This document shows positions 12,901-22,588 of a stretch of DNA of 64,000 nucleotides, piece after piece. Both the position numbers and the translations under genes were made by a program. The first letter of the stretch is position 1. The number at the start of each line of letters is the position of its first letter. The notes beneath the pieces are model-generated. The model had not been told where the DNA came from and did no database searches. It saw nothing but the letters and a program-made list of their open reading frames with translations. Origin of the DNA: Jacaranda mimosifolia (Eukaryota; Streptophyta; Magnoliopsida; Lamiales; Bignoniaceae); assembly GCA_018894105.1 (NCBI GenBank), contig CM032123.1:20747744-20811743 (forward strand), in the 5' to 3' direction.

Positions 12901-13675
12901 TGAGTAAATCATCACTTTGTGCTAGTTTATTGACTATTAGTTAGTAATATGCACATGATTTACAATTGAAATTTTTATTTTTAGATTGACAAAGATCACG
13001 ACAATCTCAGTGAACCAAATAAAGCTATTCTTCTTAATCTTGCTCAAGGTCCTATTAACTAAGCCAGAAGGTTCACCGCTTATAATGTTAATGGATACAA
13101 ATTTCAAACATTGGCTCAGGATAAAGGATTAAAAACTCAAAATAGTGGAGTTTTTGGCACATTTGGAACAAAAAGTTACTCAAGCAACAGTGATGCCCAA
13201 ATGCGGTTTGGAGGGGGTACCTTATTATGGAAAATTGATAGACATTATTGAGCTTAGCTATAATGGCTTGTTCACAGTTCCTTTATTTAAATGTGAATGG
13301 GCTAATACCACAAATCCAAGATGCATGAAAACTGATAAATTGGGTTTTACATTTGTTAACTTTGCAAGATTAATACATACCGATGCACATGAAGATGATG
13401 AACCATACATAAAAGCTTCTGAAACTCAAATGGTTTTTTACGTGGAGGATGAGAAGGAAAATGGATGGAGCATATCAGTTCATTTAAAGCCAAGAGACTT
13501 ATTCGACATGGGTTTTGATGATGAAGAGATGATGGCATCTAATGAGGATTACCTATTGCAAAACTTAGAACATATATTCCCTGATAACACTGAACATATC
13601 GTGTTGGCGATAGTTGCTATAGATGATGATCCTTCAAGTGCAAACATTAATGAAAATGTTGATGATGACATTTAG
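9999..13675 (+). pseudogene. Decayed CACTA transposase gene (TNP2 type, with DUF4216 tail)
   Basis: TNP2 is the DDE transposase of plant En/Spm (CACTA) elements. Starting at ATG 9999 the frame reads MYKSWITKPR, then a CPC motif. Homologous text continues as KFYELSRDGEQPLYEGCTK, YEAKKII, CMLYW, VCNTSRWK, ATDGFNPFGTLN, PGNDIDVFLQPLIKELKELW, FPGRGNLSGW, RHNLDVMHIEKNVCDN, MVHLVVHLVEEVKLRGP and YRWMYPIERY, with a DUF4216-like segment (YYGKLIDIIELSY to about 13500). Plausible introns lie at 12321-12406 and after 12720. Breaks: a frameshift at the CPC motif (about 10125); a frameshift near 10590; TGA for the expected Arg in DPxNVRL at about 11016; TAG for the expected Trp before CMKQ at about 11127; TAA ending the frame at 11510; and further stops near 12165, 12450 and 13061. 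It cannot make a full transposase. Confidence 0.92.
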
Positions 13676-14687
13676 GATACAGTTTGTCTAGTATACATGT
13701 GTAATTACATTCTTGTGTCTTATACCAATGTTCTTTGTGGTACGTCACACAAACTAATGCTATAGTATATCCTTGATCTTCCCTTGGATTTTCTGATTAC
13801 TTGAGCATTTATGTTTTGACTTCAGTATTACTTTTATTGACTTACATTGATGAAACATAATTCTCTTGTCATTAATTCATCTAAAAAATAATGTGTGCTT
13901 CAGTAGTTCTGCTACTCACGACTTGCTTTGGTGCCTTTCTTGTAGGTTTTGCAGCAGAGGTGCTAAAAAATACTTAACTGGTGTGAAGGAGCAGTTTTCG
14001 ATGAGAGCATCTGTGCAGCAAGTATAACATGACTGCAATATTTCTATTGTTATCTTATCACATATTGGAAGCCAAGCAGCAAACTATTCCATTCTTTTGG
14101 GATTTTACCTATAACATGTCATTTTTCTCCAATATTTTTGGGAAAGAGTATTATGCCGTTGCTTTATGATCTACTCTCATGTTGATGATTGTGTCATTTT
14201 CTTGATGATACTTAATTGAGTTTTGATTGGGATGGCACCATTTGTGTACATAAGAAAAAAGGTAAGCATTATATGTGTTTTTTGTTGAACATGCAAGGTT
14301 TGGTTTGTAAAGATTCAAAATCATGTCTCACACATACACACACACACATAACTATAATAGATTTAAGCATATTTGTATCTTAAAGTTCTTGGAATAACTG
14401 CATTGATAAGAGATATAACTTTAAGTAGTGGAAAAGATTAAAATATAGAGCAAGAATAAACAATTTGTTTACCAAATCCAACGGCTCAACAACTTCAGCA
14501 GTAAGAATTAATAAAAGTGTGGCCCAACATCTAGTCTCCAATTGATGATACGTGATTGATTTTCCATTCAATTTGTTAAGTTTGTGATGGAAAGTTCTTC
14601 CTCATGTTAATAATTTTGCCTGCTTCTATTCTTCACACCATCACATGGGAGCCCAAATGCCTATTTGCGCTTCAAATTCCCACCTTA
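13676..14687. other. Spacer after tnp2 with one possible captured exon (about 13955-14023)
   Basis: Mostly AT-rich with no gene. Near 13953 a splice acceptor (ggttttgcag) precedes an open frame, RGAKKYLTGVKEQFSMRASV, which ends at a donor-like caagtataac at about 14020. The text is far less AT-biased than its surroundings and looks coding, but I do not recognise the protein. A short CA repeat lies at 14330-14348. Confidence 0.35.
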
Positions 14688-14922
14688 GAATTTCTTGGAT
14701 ATATATTTTTTTCGTACTTTCTTTTGTCTTTTGCTGGTAAAAAATATTACAACTTGAGAACAAGATCTGACATAATTATGGCTGATTTCCTTTCCTTGAT
14801 ATGTTTCTAGGAAGAATTTCTTGGATTTTTTTTTTCTTACTTTTTGCTGTCTTTTGCTGGTAAAAAAAATTACAACTTGAGAACAAGATCTGACATAATT
14901 ATGGTTGATTTCCTTTCCTTGG
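14688..14922 (+). repeat. Tandem duplication, two copies of about 127 bp
   Basis: The stretch from ttcttggatatatattt (about 14692) through acaagatctgacataattatgg and gatttcctttccttg is repeated immediately downstream (about 14819-14920) with few differences, mostly in poly-T length. It is a local direct duplication inside the CACTA-1 spacer, close to the candidate captured exons. Confidence 0.85.
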
Positions 14923-14984
14923 GTCGCTGTTGGGATCTTTAGTTGCTATTTCTGTTGATTTTTTGTGCTTTTTGTTGATGATGA

Positions 14985-15138
14985 ATCCAGTTTTTGCACA
15001 TCAAGGGTCGACATAGAATTCTTGGTAAAATTCTAGGAATTATGTCATATTCTTACCTCACAATCCCAAATCCCCAACCAAAGGTGACCAAGTATACACT
15101 TTTTGAGAAAGGTGATTATGCTGGCTGTTTTGACTGGG
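14985..15138 (+). pseudogene. Possible captured exon of an unidentified plant gene
   Basis: One frame is open and protein-like: GRHRILGKILGIMSYSYLTI, then PNPQPKVTKYTLFEKGDYAG and CFDW, after which gactgggtatat offers a splice donor (GT at about 15137). The segment is preceded by a T-rich tract. Composition and codon pattern differ from the AT-rich surroundings. I do not recognise the family. It lies between the two transposase genes of CACTA-1, where host fragments are often picked up. Confidence 0.35.
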
Positions 15139-16050
15139 TATATCTCATCCATAGTTTAGTGATTCTCTTCATTTTGTTAATTAAAATCAAGCAAGCAATC
15201 ATGCTCTTATTCTGCTCTGCACATCTGCAATATTATTATTGCCTTTTATCTTTTTGTGTTTATTATTTTTCCCCAATTGTTCTTAAAGATAGTGTTTAAC
15301 TAATTTATTCTGTCATTACTTTGCTAGAATAGTTTAGTTAATTGAATTTGATTTTGACTTTGTGTAGCCTGATAACCAACAATACTATTTTGCATGAATG
15401 AATCACAAACTATACTATAGAACACATAGCCAAGTTCAACATACAATGTCGTGAGGTAGACATGGACAGTACTTTAAAATCACGTTGTTTTCCTAACTCA
15501 CTAACATGCAAAAATTCTAAAAGGTTCATTAAAATGAGGCCAAAGTTGGTTCTGGATTGGCCAACTATGAAAAAAAATTTCCACAACTAGTTATATTGTA
15601 TTCCTTTGAAAGTCTCAATTTAAGAATAACTTCTACAAGAATCAGTAGAAGAATACATGGAAAAATTTACCAAAGTTAGGTACTTTTGCCTAATCACACT
15701 ATTGGAGGATAATTATATCAACCTAGCGATGGGAGAGATGCATTTTGAATTAAAAAAAGAAAATATTTGCTGATAAGTGTAATTCTATCTTTATCTTGAT
15801 TAAAATAGTAATAAAATATAGAAAACTCTTGAGAGTGAAAAACAATAGAATGAGAAAAAGCAAAGGATCATAATATCAGGGTAGAATGGCTATTTGCAGG
15901 CTAATCAAAATGACACCCCAACTGAGTTCACTATGAATGAGACAAGCCTAGCTCAAAACCACCATTGAAATTCTTAGCAAATTCTTGTACAATGTCTCAT
16001 GTAAACGAAAATCAAATGCAAACCTCTTACTTTAAGCCCTGTGGAGGGTT
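15139..16050. other. Spacer; the right part resembles a 3' untranslated region on the minus strand
   Basis: No gene in 15139-15780. From about 16050 leftward to 15800, reading the minus strand, the text follows directly after the stop codon of the small captured exon (16051-16203) and is less AT-rich than the rest. It may be that gene's 3' untranslated region. Confidence 0.4.
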
Positions 16051-16203
16051 CTAACTGTAGAAAGTTCCATTCTTGATGGCATCCTCATTTGCATCACCAA
16101 AGGTTGGCTTCTTTAAATACTTGTCAGCTAATTGAACTCTCTTCACATTGTCTTGCTCTTGTACCAGCATGTTTCCATACTTAAGGAGCTTAGAAAGACT
16201 CAT
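16051..16203 (-). pseudogene. Captured 50-codon exon of an unidentified plant gene (antisense in CACTA-1)
   Basis: On the minus strand an uninterrupted frame runs from ATG at 16203 to TAG at 16051-16053: it opens MSLSKLLKYGNMLVQEQDNV, continues KRVQLADKYL and ends GDANEDAIKNGTFYS. It is polar and charged with no signal or membrane segment. Just upstream on the minus strand, tttgaatag forms a splice acceptor 6 bases before the ATG, so the ATG may be an internal Met of a longer protein. It lies opposite to both transposase genes, between them. Codon usage and lack of stops look like a host gene. I could not identify the family. It could still be translated, but no promoter is visible. Confidence 0.55.
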
Positions 16204-16305
16204 CTTTGGCTATTCAAATTAAAAACACAAATTAAAGTTATAATTTGTGCTTATTAACCTCACTATTTTGCAGATATGCCCAGATGAAAGAGACATGCAT
16301 CTAGG

Positions 16306-18412
16306 TGTCAATCTATATCTACACGGTTCGTTCTCAATTTGAGGGCCCAAGTAATATTGGTGCTCATAGTGAGCCAGTAGCTCAGCTAGAACCATCTACT
16401 CACGCAAACTCATCTACTCAGCTAGGGTCACATGATTGTCTTGACCTATCCACTCAGCCGGACTGATGTGACGAGCCAGATCAACCTTCTCAAAATAAAA
16501 AATCACATAAGTACTAGTATGTTGATTTGATAAGTATGTGATTTACTAACTTACTACTAGTTTTGATTTAATATGTTTTAAGTGAGTTATATTTTCACTA
16601 AATAATACTTTTTTTGTTTAACTTGTTAGATGAGAATGGTGAAGTTAAAGAAACCCATCTTAAGGTTCAAGACGTGTTTGTACTTCCTCCTAATAAGAAG
16701 ATTGTTTTACACTGGAATGAACTGGGCCAACCTATTAAAGACTCAGGAGCACTGCTCGGGGTATTTTTGGGACATGTAGCTAGTAATTTTAATAACTTTC
16801 CAATTAGTTATGAGAAGTGGCCCAAGGTTCCTTCAAGCTACAAAGAACAAGTGTGGAATAATTTAATAAAGGTATGGATTATATTTTTTTGAATGAGATT
16901 GGTTTTTTATTGTTTACTATTTAATACTTTAAAATGTATTATTTCATTTTAGAAAAAATTTGTAGTCAATGATGGGCCAAACAAAGATTACATTATGGGA
17001 AGTTTGGGAAAGAAATGCAGAGATAATCATGTGAAGTTGTTTCAAGAACATTATGATCCATCACTTAGTTGGGAAGCTAATATTGAGAGGCATCCAGAAG
17101 ATATCTGTAGAGATCAGTGGGCCTCTTTTCTAAGCAATAGATTGAGTGACTCAACAAAGGTAATAAGCATTCATTATAAATTCTAAAATAATATTTACTA
17201 TTTGTTGATATTGTTATTTTTTCTAATTATGTAGGAGATGTGTGCTAGAAATACTTTAAGTCAACGCCAGCAAATAATTCCTCACGCCCATGGGTCAAAG
17301 ACACTAGCCAAAAAGAGGGATAAAATAGTATGAACTTATTTACTCTTTTTACTTCTAAATACTAAATTGATTAATTTAAAATGCTAATAATTACGTATAA
17401 AATATTAGGAAACTCAAACTGGGCGACCTTGTAGTAGAGCAGAGTTGTATGCTATTGCGCACAAGAAAAAAAGATGGTTCTTTTGTCAATGATGAGGCTA
17501 GCCAAAATACTGCAAGCACAATATGTTGTATATATTATTATTAAAATGGTGTATGTTATAAGATTTAAATTGTTTACATAATATTTAATGCAATGTGCAA
17601 GAAGAATTATGTGTCCAGACTCAGGCGAATTCTGAAAGTGATGCCTTTATAAATATTTTTGGGAAAGAGCATCCAGGACATGTTCGATGTATGGGATTTG
17701 GTGCCTGTCCGTCTAAAATCTCTTCATCAACTAGTAGTTCTCAAAGGTGTTCATCTAGCCATTTTGCATTATTAAATGTTAAAGTTAAACATATGGAGAA
17801 TGAGATTATGACACTAAAAGATGCACTTAACTTAACAATGTCTTTTCTAATTCAACACTTTGGAGGTCAATTGCCAACTGGTTTTCTCAATATCAATCAA
17901 GTAAATCAATTAATCATAACTATTTATATTTTGCTTGCTTGTTATGGAATTGGTTTGAGTGTCATATAAATGTTGGATTTTTGTCTATAGGATTCTGGTA
18001 ATGCATATAGTTTATATATTTGAGATATATATATATAAATATATTTATTGATTAGGATTGTTTGATGTGTTAGAAACCAGAGAGATTGGGTGAGACATAT
18101 ATAAAAATTATCTCGAATCATGCCAGTTGTTCAAAATAAAACAATCTTATCTAGTTTTCCATTTTGAAATGCAAGAACTAATTAAACTTGCAATTATGCC
18201 ATATTAGTTGTTGGTTATCTACTTTGTTATTTATATATAAGCCCTTATCTATATTGATATTTTATATTAATTTTAATTGTAGGACAAAGATTTGGACTTA
18301 CAAGGACCTACAAGGTGCTCGTCCTCAGATAGTCATGACCTACAAAGCCAGGACCCATCATCTCATGCTCAGCAGATATGTTATTTTGATATTATTGAGA
18401 TTATTTTTTAAT
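16306..18412 (+). pseudogene. Decayed TnpA-like gene with plant transposase (Ptta/En/Spm) domain
   Basis: This is the second gene of CACTA elements; its product binds the subterminal repeats. Readable exons: a Ser/Thr/Gln-rich stretch (16326-16510, SEPVAQLEPSTHANSSTQLG, one TGA at about 16464); 16618-16871 (VLHWNELGQPIKDSGALLGV, FLGHVASNFNNFPISYEKW); 16953-17159 (KDYIMGSLGKKCRDNHVKLF, DQWASFLSNR); 17235-17327; about 17409 onward (GRPCSRAELYAIAHKKK); 17595-17900 (SDAFINIFGKEHPGHVRCMG, FGACPS, then a heptad-like MENEIMTLKDALNL); and about 18283-18412. Introns between them have GT/AG ends, for example 16872-16952 and 17160-17234. The NxxGQPI...LG and GRVRGxGxGPxPS-like motifs match family PF03004. 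One TGA and a one-base expansion in the run of A near 17470 break the frame. Confidence 0.85.
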
Positions 18413-18689
18413 AGTCGAATAATATAACATGGATTGAACTTGATATATACTTGATGATATTTCTTGGGTTGAATTACAAGAATTTTTATTTTTTTTTAGT
18501 ATTTTGTGATTGTTAAACTAATCTTTGATGTTTATATTGGTGTTATTTATTTTGTTCTATTTTAGTGCTTACAATTATTAGTAGATATGTTATTTATAAG
18601 TAAAGAGGGTATAGAAAGAAATTGCATCATTGTAGTAGGTATATTAAAAAGTGAGGCAAAATATTAAAAAAATAATAATAAAAATTTGC
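18413..18689. other. AT-rich 3' spacer of CACTA-1
   Basis: No coding sequence seen. It lies between the TnpA-like gene and the right subterminal repeats and probably contains the 3' end of the transcript. Confidence 0.5.
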
Positions 18690-19235
18690 AGCGGTTACAA
18701 AACGGCCATAAATATAAAATTTTAAGAAAACTAAATTCTGGTGGCGGTTCCAAATCGTCGGAAATATAAATTTTTTTAAAAAAAACTATATCCTCATGGA
18801 ATTTACAAAACCACCATAAATATATATATTTAAAAATAAATAAATAAATTATCGAGGGAATTAACGAACTACCGCCAATATAAAAATTTGAAAAAAAAAA
18901 TTATTGCGGCTGTTTTAACTACCACAATATATCACAAATAAATTGCAGTGGTTTATAGAACAGCCGCAAAATACAAAGGTTTCAAAACAAATAAAATTCT
19001 GCGACATTTTCTAAACCACCACAAAAATATGAGGCAGAAGAATCAAAATTATAGCGGAATTTATAAAACACTGCTAAATGTCTGGGAAAAGCCACAACAA
19101 TCAACGCGACGGTCGTTCCAATGGTTAGTAGGAACCGTTGAAAATCACATTCACGACACTTGATTTGGCAGCAGTTCATAAACTGCCGCAAAATATTTAT
19201 TTTAATCGCCACAAAATGCTTATTTTGGTATAGTG
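18690..19235. repeat. CACTA-1 right subterminal repeats and terminus
   Basis: Diverged copies of GCGGTT and AACCGCC motifs (for example gcagcggttacaaaacggcc, attgcggctgttttaactacc, cagttcataaactgccgcaaa) lie about 60-70 bases apart up to the end, tattttggtatagtg. The last 70 bases (gccgcaaaatatttattttaatcgcc) mirror the left end near 4930-4970. This is the inverse-oriented partner of the repeats at 4916-5275. Confidence 0.85.
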
Positions 19236-19658
19236 TCTTCGACTATCTAGTGGATTCTCTGGGCGTGTCTTCAGTGTCTTGTTCTCTAACAAGCACCCAA
19301 TAACATGCACCCATGTCTCATATAGCCTTGCTCATGAAACGAAGTAATACCCAACCCTTGGATTTATGCATTATTAGTGCAAGTCTATCCGGATTTTAGA
19401 TGTCGTGTCTCGTATGATCCTATGACTTGAAAGATTTAAAATCACGACCGTGTAAGACTTGTTTCATGATCATCACCGTGTGTACTAAGCAAGTCCCACA
19501 ATCTTGTGTGATCTAAGGGCTTCAACCAAATGCCAGTGAAGTATATATAAGCATAAGATAAAGATAGCCATTTAAAGAATATATTCAATCAAGATTGTAT
19601 CACTAATGAAATAGTTTACGATGCCAATCTAATTGGCTTGCAGGGCACCATTCCAACA
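19236..19658 (-). mobile_element. Solo copia LTR, minus strand: 5' portion (right half)
   Basis: The minus strand reads TGTTGGAATGGTGCCCTGCA from 19658 leftward, matching the first 400-odd bases of the copia LTR until CACTA-1 interrupts it. The plus strand resumes as gactatctagtggattctct, whereas the left half stops at aattatatgca, so about 45 LTR bases are missing across the junction. The target duplication partner CTGGA is at 19659-19663. Confidence 0.8.
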
Positions 19659-20381
19659 CTGGATGTTTTAAATGTTTGTTTCCTCCTAAAAAAGAACATT
19701 TCTTATTCTTACCCCTTTTTACTTGCCTTTAGGGCTTATGGAGCTGGAGGAGGAAGCAATCATTAGATGTATGCCTTTTCATGGTTATCTCTACCCAGAC
19801 CAACACTTTGGTCATATAAACTCGGCAAGGATGTGAGGATCAAATTCCTATGGAGATCATTGTCCATCACTATGTCCAAGTTGAAGAGTTTCTCAAATCT
19901 AATCATCTTTAGACCGTAGTTGATGACACATAACCCCTCACTCATCCTAGCTTGAAAAAAACCTCATTGGACAACATGAATCTCTCATACCTTGTTTGTT
20001 ATACAACTCTTGCAAGCAATAGACCATGGTATGTTTCACGTGTTCATGAGACTTTTGAAGTTGAAAGATGTCATCATAAGATTATGGGTTACATGGTGAT
20101 CCTCAACTTTTTTGTGAACATTTCACGTGTCTCTTGACCCGCATCAATCCCTGTGAGATTAGGGGCACCTTGATATAGGACATTTATCCATTTCTCAGAA
20201 TCTAGAACGATTTTGAGGTTTAGTCAATCGTGAAAGTTTGGCCTGGTTGGTTTATTGGTTTCCAATATAATGCTTAATAGATATAGATAGCCAATCTTAA
20301 GATTTCACAAATCTTCAAAGGCGAAAAAGAGAATATAAACATGTGATTAAATTTTGATATTGAAAACATGTTTGTGGACTT
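19659..20381 (-). pseudogene. Copia A gag fragment and end of leader
   Basis: The minus strand aligns with copia B 56840-57600. From 20381 leftward come the end of the leader and the gag start region (the ATG position has mutated). Next comes text matching the gag stretch with CEMFTKF at about 20125-20100, and then an open piece, YGLKMIRFEKLFNLDIVMDN at about 19920-19860, matching copia B VYDHGLKMIGLIENFGHLDV. It ends in a lysine-rich stretch against the solo LTR at 19658. Stops and small deletions break the frame throughout. In Ty1/copia elements gag is the capsid protein. Confidence 0.8.
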
Positions 20382-22583
20382 TGTTGGAATAGTGCCCAGT
20401 AAGCCAACAGGGTTGGCCTTGAAAAGCTATTTCCTTGTAAAATAATCTTGATTGAATGATATTCTTTATATGACCACCTTCATCTTATGCTTCATATTAC
20501 TTCACTTGCATTTGGATGAAGCCCTTAGATCACACATGACAATGGGACTTGGTTTGATAACCATGGAATAAGTCTCGATCGTGATCTTAAATCTTCCAAG
20601 TCATAGGATCTTAAGAGACAGGACATCTAAGATCCGGATAGACTTGCACTAATGATGCATAAATCCAAGAGTTGGATATTACTCCGTTCCATGAGCAATC
20701 TATACAAGATACGGGTGCATGTTAGTGGATGCTTGTTAGAGAACAAGGCACTGAAGACCCTCTGGAGAATCCACGAGATAGCCGTAGTGGCAAGTGGGTA
20801 ATGGTTAATTCTCCCGCTTACACTAGTGCATATTATTCTGACCTGAGAATCTATGTTAATCTTGTGTCCGGTCCTCATGCTTTAACTCTTCCTTGACCAC
20901 TTAGCGGGTCTTTCGGGTTGAGGTTGGGTATGAGCTACTTGGCATGGAGGTTTGTGAGATCCAAGATGGAATCCGACTCCTCGCTTTTGTGAAGGGTGAG
21001 TGCATCTCCTATGTATTCTATAATGATCGATTCCAAGAAATCCTTGCGCAAGGTGGTGTGACAGTTTGGAAAATGAGTTTTTCAAAGGTGAGGTCACACA
21101 ACGAAATCGAACATTGAAAATAGAGACATAGTATTGAGGCTATTAGGGAGCCGACAAATATCTTGCCCTAGGCTTCTTTCGGTAGATAGGAGACAGAAGG
21201 ACAGTATTTGCATGGTATACGTAGAGCTATGATGGTTCTCCAGAATATTCATTTTGGCTAATTAGTTGGGCTCCATGGGCTTGAGGTTGGACATCGACCA
21301 TGGAGATTGGGTACTTTTCAATTAATGAGATTAATTGAATTGAGTCGATTAGTTTAAAAAGAGTTTTAAACTAAAATGAATATGAGATATTCAAAAGTCA
21401 CAAAGAGTTCTGAGACCATGTCCAATGAATGGTAGAACCTATTGGGTCACACACAAAAGCTGAATAGCTTCCAAAATTGGTAGAGCAATTTTTCAAGTGT
21501 CAAAAAAATCACCCTTTGGTAACTGATTTTCAAGGTTCCAATCTAACGTTCAATTTTGGTTTGATTAATTTAAGTGTTAAATTAATCAACTAATTTAAGA
21601 GTTAAATTAGACCAATAATTAAGGAATTAATTATTTGGTACCATATTGACCATCAATTGGACAAGTTGACTTAGAGTTAAGTTGACTAATTTAAGCTTAA
21701 GAGTTAAGCTTGTTTGATTTAAGAGTTAAATCAAAGGTTAATTAATTAAATTAAAGTGTTTAGTTTAATTAATGGGAAGAATACTTTTTGGAGGCAAAAT
21801 TTAAATGAAGTGTTCTTTTAAATTAGCATCTTAATTAATTTGGAATTAGATTTCAAATGAAATTGAAATGCACTTGAAATTCAAGTAAGACTTGAATTTG
21901 AATTCTGCCAACTTGGCATGCCACTTGGACAGTCACCTTGAGGAAGGTGTGAACTAGCATCACACCTTCCACCCTCTATATATAGACATAGAAAGCATGC
22001 AAACTTCGAAATTAATGGCGGAGAAGTGTGAGAATTAGATTCTTGCATTCCCTCCAAAATCTCTCTCTCTCCATGCATTTCTTCTTCTTCCCAACCTGAA
22101 AATTGGCCTCCTCTACCTCATTTTCTACTCTCTAACTCCAGCTTCTAGTGAGGGTAAATTGGAAGATTGTTTGGTGTGTGGACGTATCAATAGAGGCAAG
22201 GCGATTGACTTGCTTGGTTTTGGAGATCCACCTGCAGCAGCTTCCGGTTGGAGAATTTTTATGGAATGATCCAAAAGGATTTTTTACTCCAATTTTTCAC
22301 AGTATATTCCAATGTGTGTGGAGGTGTTCCATAATTAATTTCGTGAATTTTGGAGCAGTTTATCCTGGGAAATTGTTGTCATCTTTCTGTTGTGCCAGTT
22401 CCAGACAGTTTCTAGACTCGTGAGAGATAGTTGATCTTCTCCTTGATTTTGAGCTACAAGAGGTAATTATTCATCCTAATCCAGATCTATAGCATGAATA
22501 GATCCTTGGGATCTTGAGTAGCTTAGTTATTTTCAAGCTTATGAAGTTTTGATTTATGGATCCTATTGCTACTCTAGCCTTCA
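20382..22583 (+). mobile_element. Solo copia LTR, plus strand, 2202 bp, with perfect 5-bp target duplication
   Basis: It begins TGTTGGAATAGTGCCC at 20382 and ends ...GCCTTCA at 22583, matching the copia B LTRs along the whole length. A TATA box (tatatatagac) lies near 21976. Flanks are GACTT at 20377-20381 and GACTT at 22584-22588. Copia A leader sequence in the opposite strand continues directly across (gtggact on the left, tttcaagcatg on the right), and no internal retrotransposon sequence remains. It is therefore a solo LTR produced by recombination between the LTRs of an inserted element. Confidence 0.93.
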
Positions 22584-22588
22584 GACTT

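Larger units (their letters stand above)
4916..19235 (+). mobile_element. CACTA-1: En/Spm-type DNA transposon, 14.3 kb, with captured exons
   Basis: The right end reads ...TATAGTG (TAGTG at 19231-19235), the inverse of CACTATA. The left end near 4916 reads CACAAAGAAGC and aligns with the inverse of the right end apart from a lost TATACC-like segment. Both ends carry many GGCGGTTT/AAACCGCC subterminal repeats. Inside, on the plus strand, are a decayed tnp2 transposase gene (9999-13675) and a decayed Ptta/En/Spm-domain gene (16306-18412), the usual two-gene set of autonomous CACTA elements. Host-like exons sit at 7548-7685 and 16051-16203. The element lies inside a copia LTR. About 45 bases of that LTR are missing at the junction and no clean 3-bp target duplication remains, so the ends are eroded. 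Confidence 0.85.

Noticed and set aside
19236..19658. Considered as the true 3' LTR of copia A with pol deleted
   Set aside because: Copia A zinc-knuckle text resumes at 3110 on the far side and the flanks CTAGA/CTGGA form a duplication, so it is an inserted solo LTR.
22148..22423. 91-codon plus-strand open frame
   Set aside because: It lies inside a solo LTR, and the same stretch in the other LTR copies is not open.
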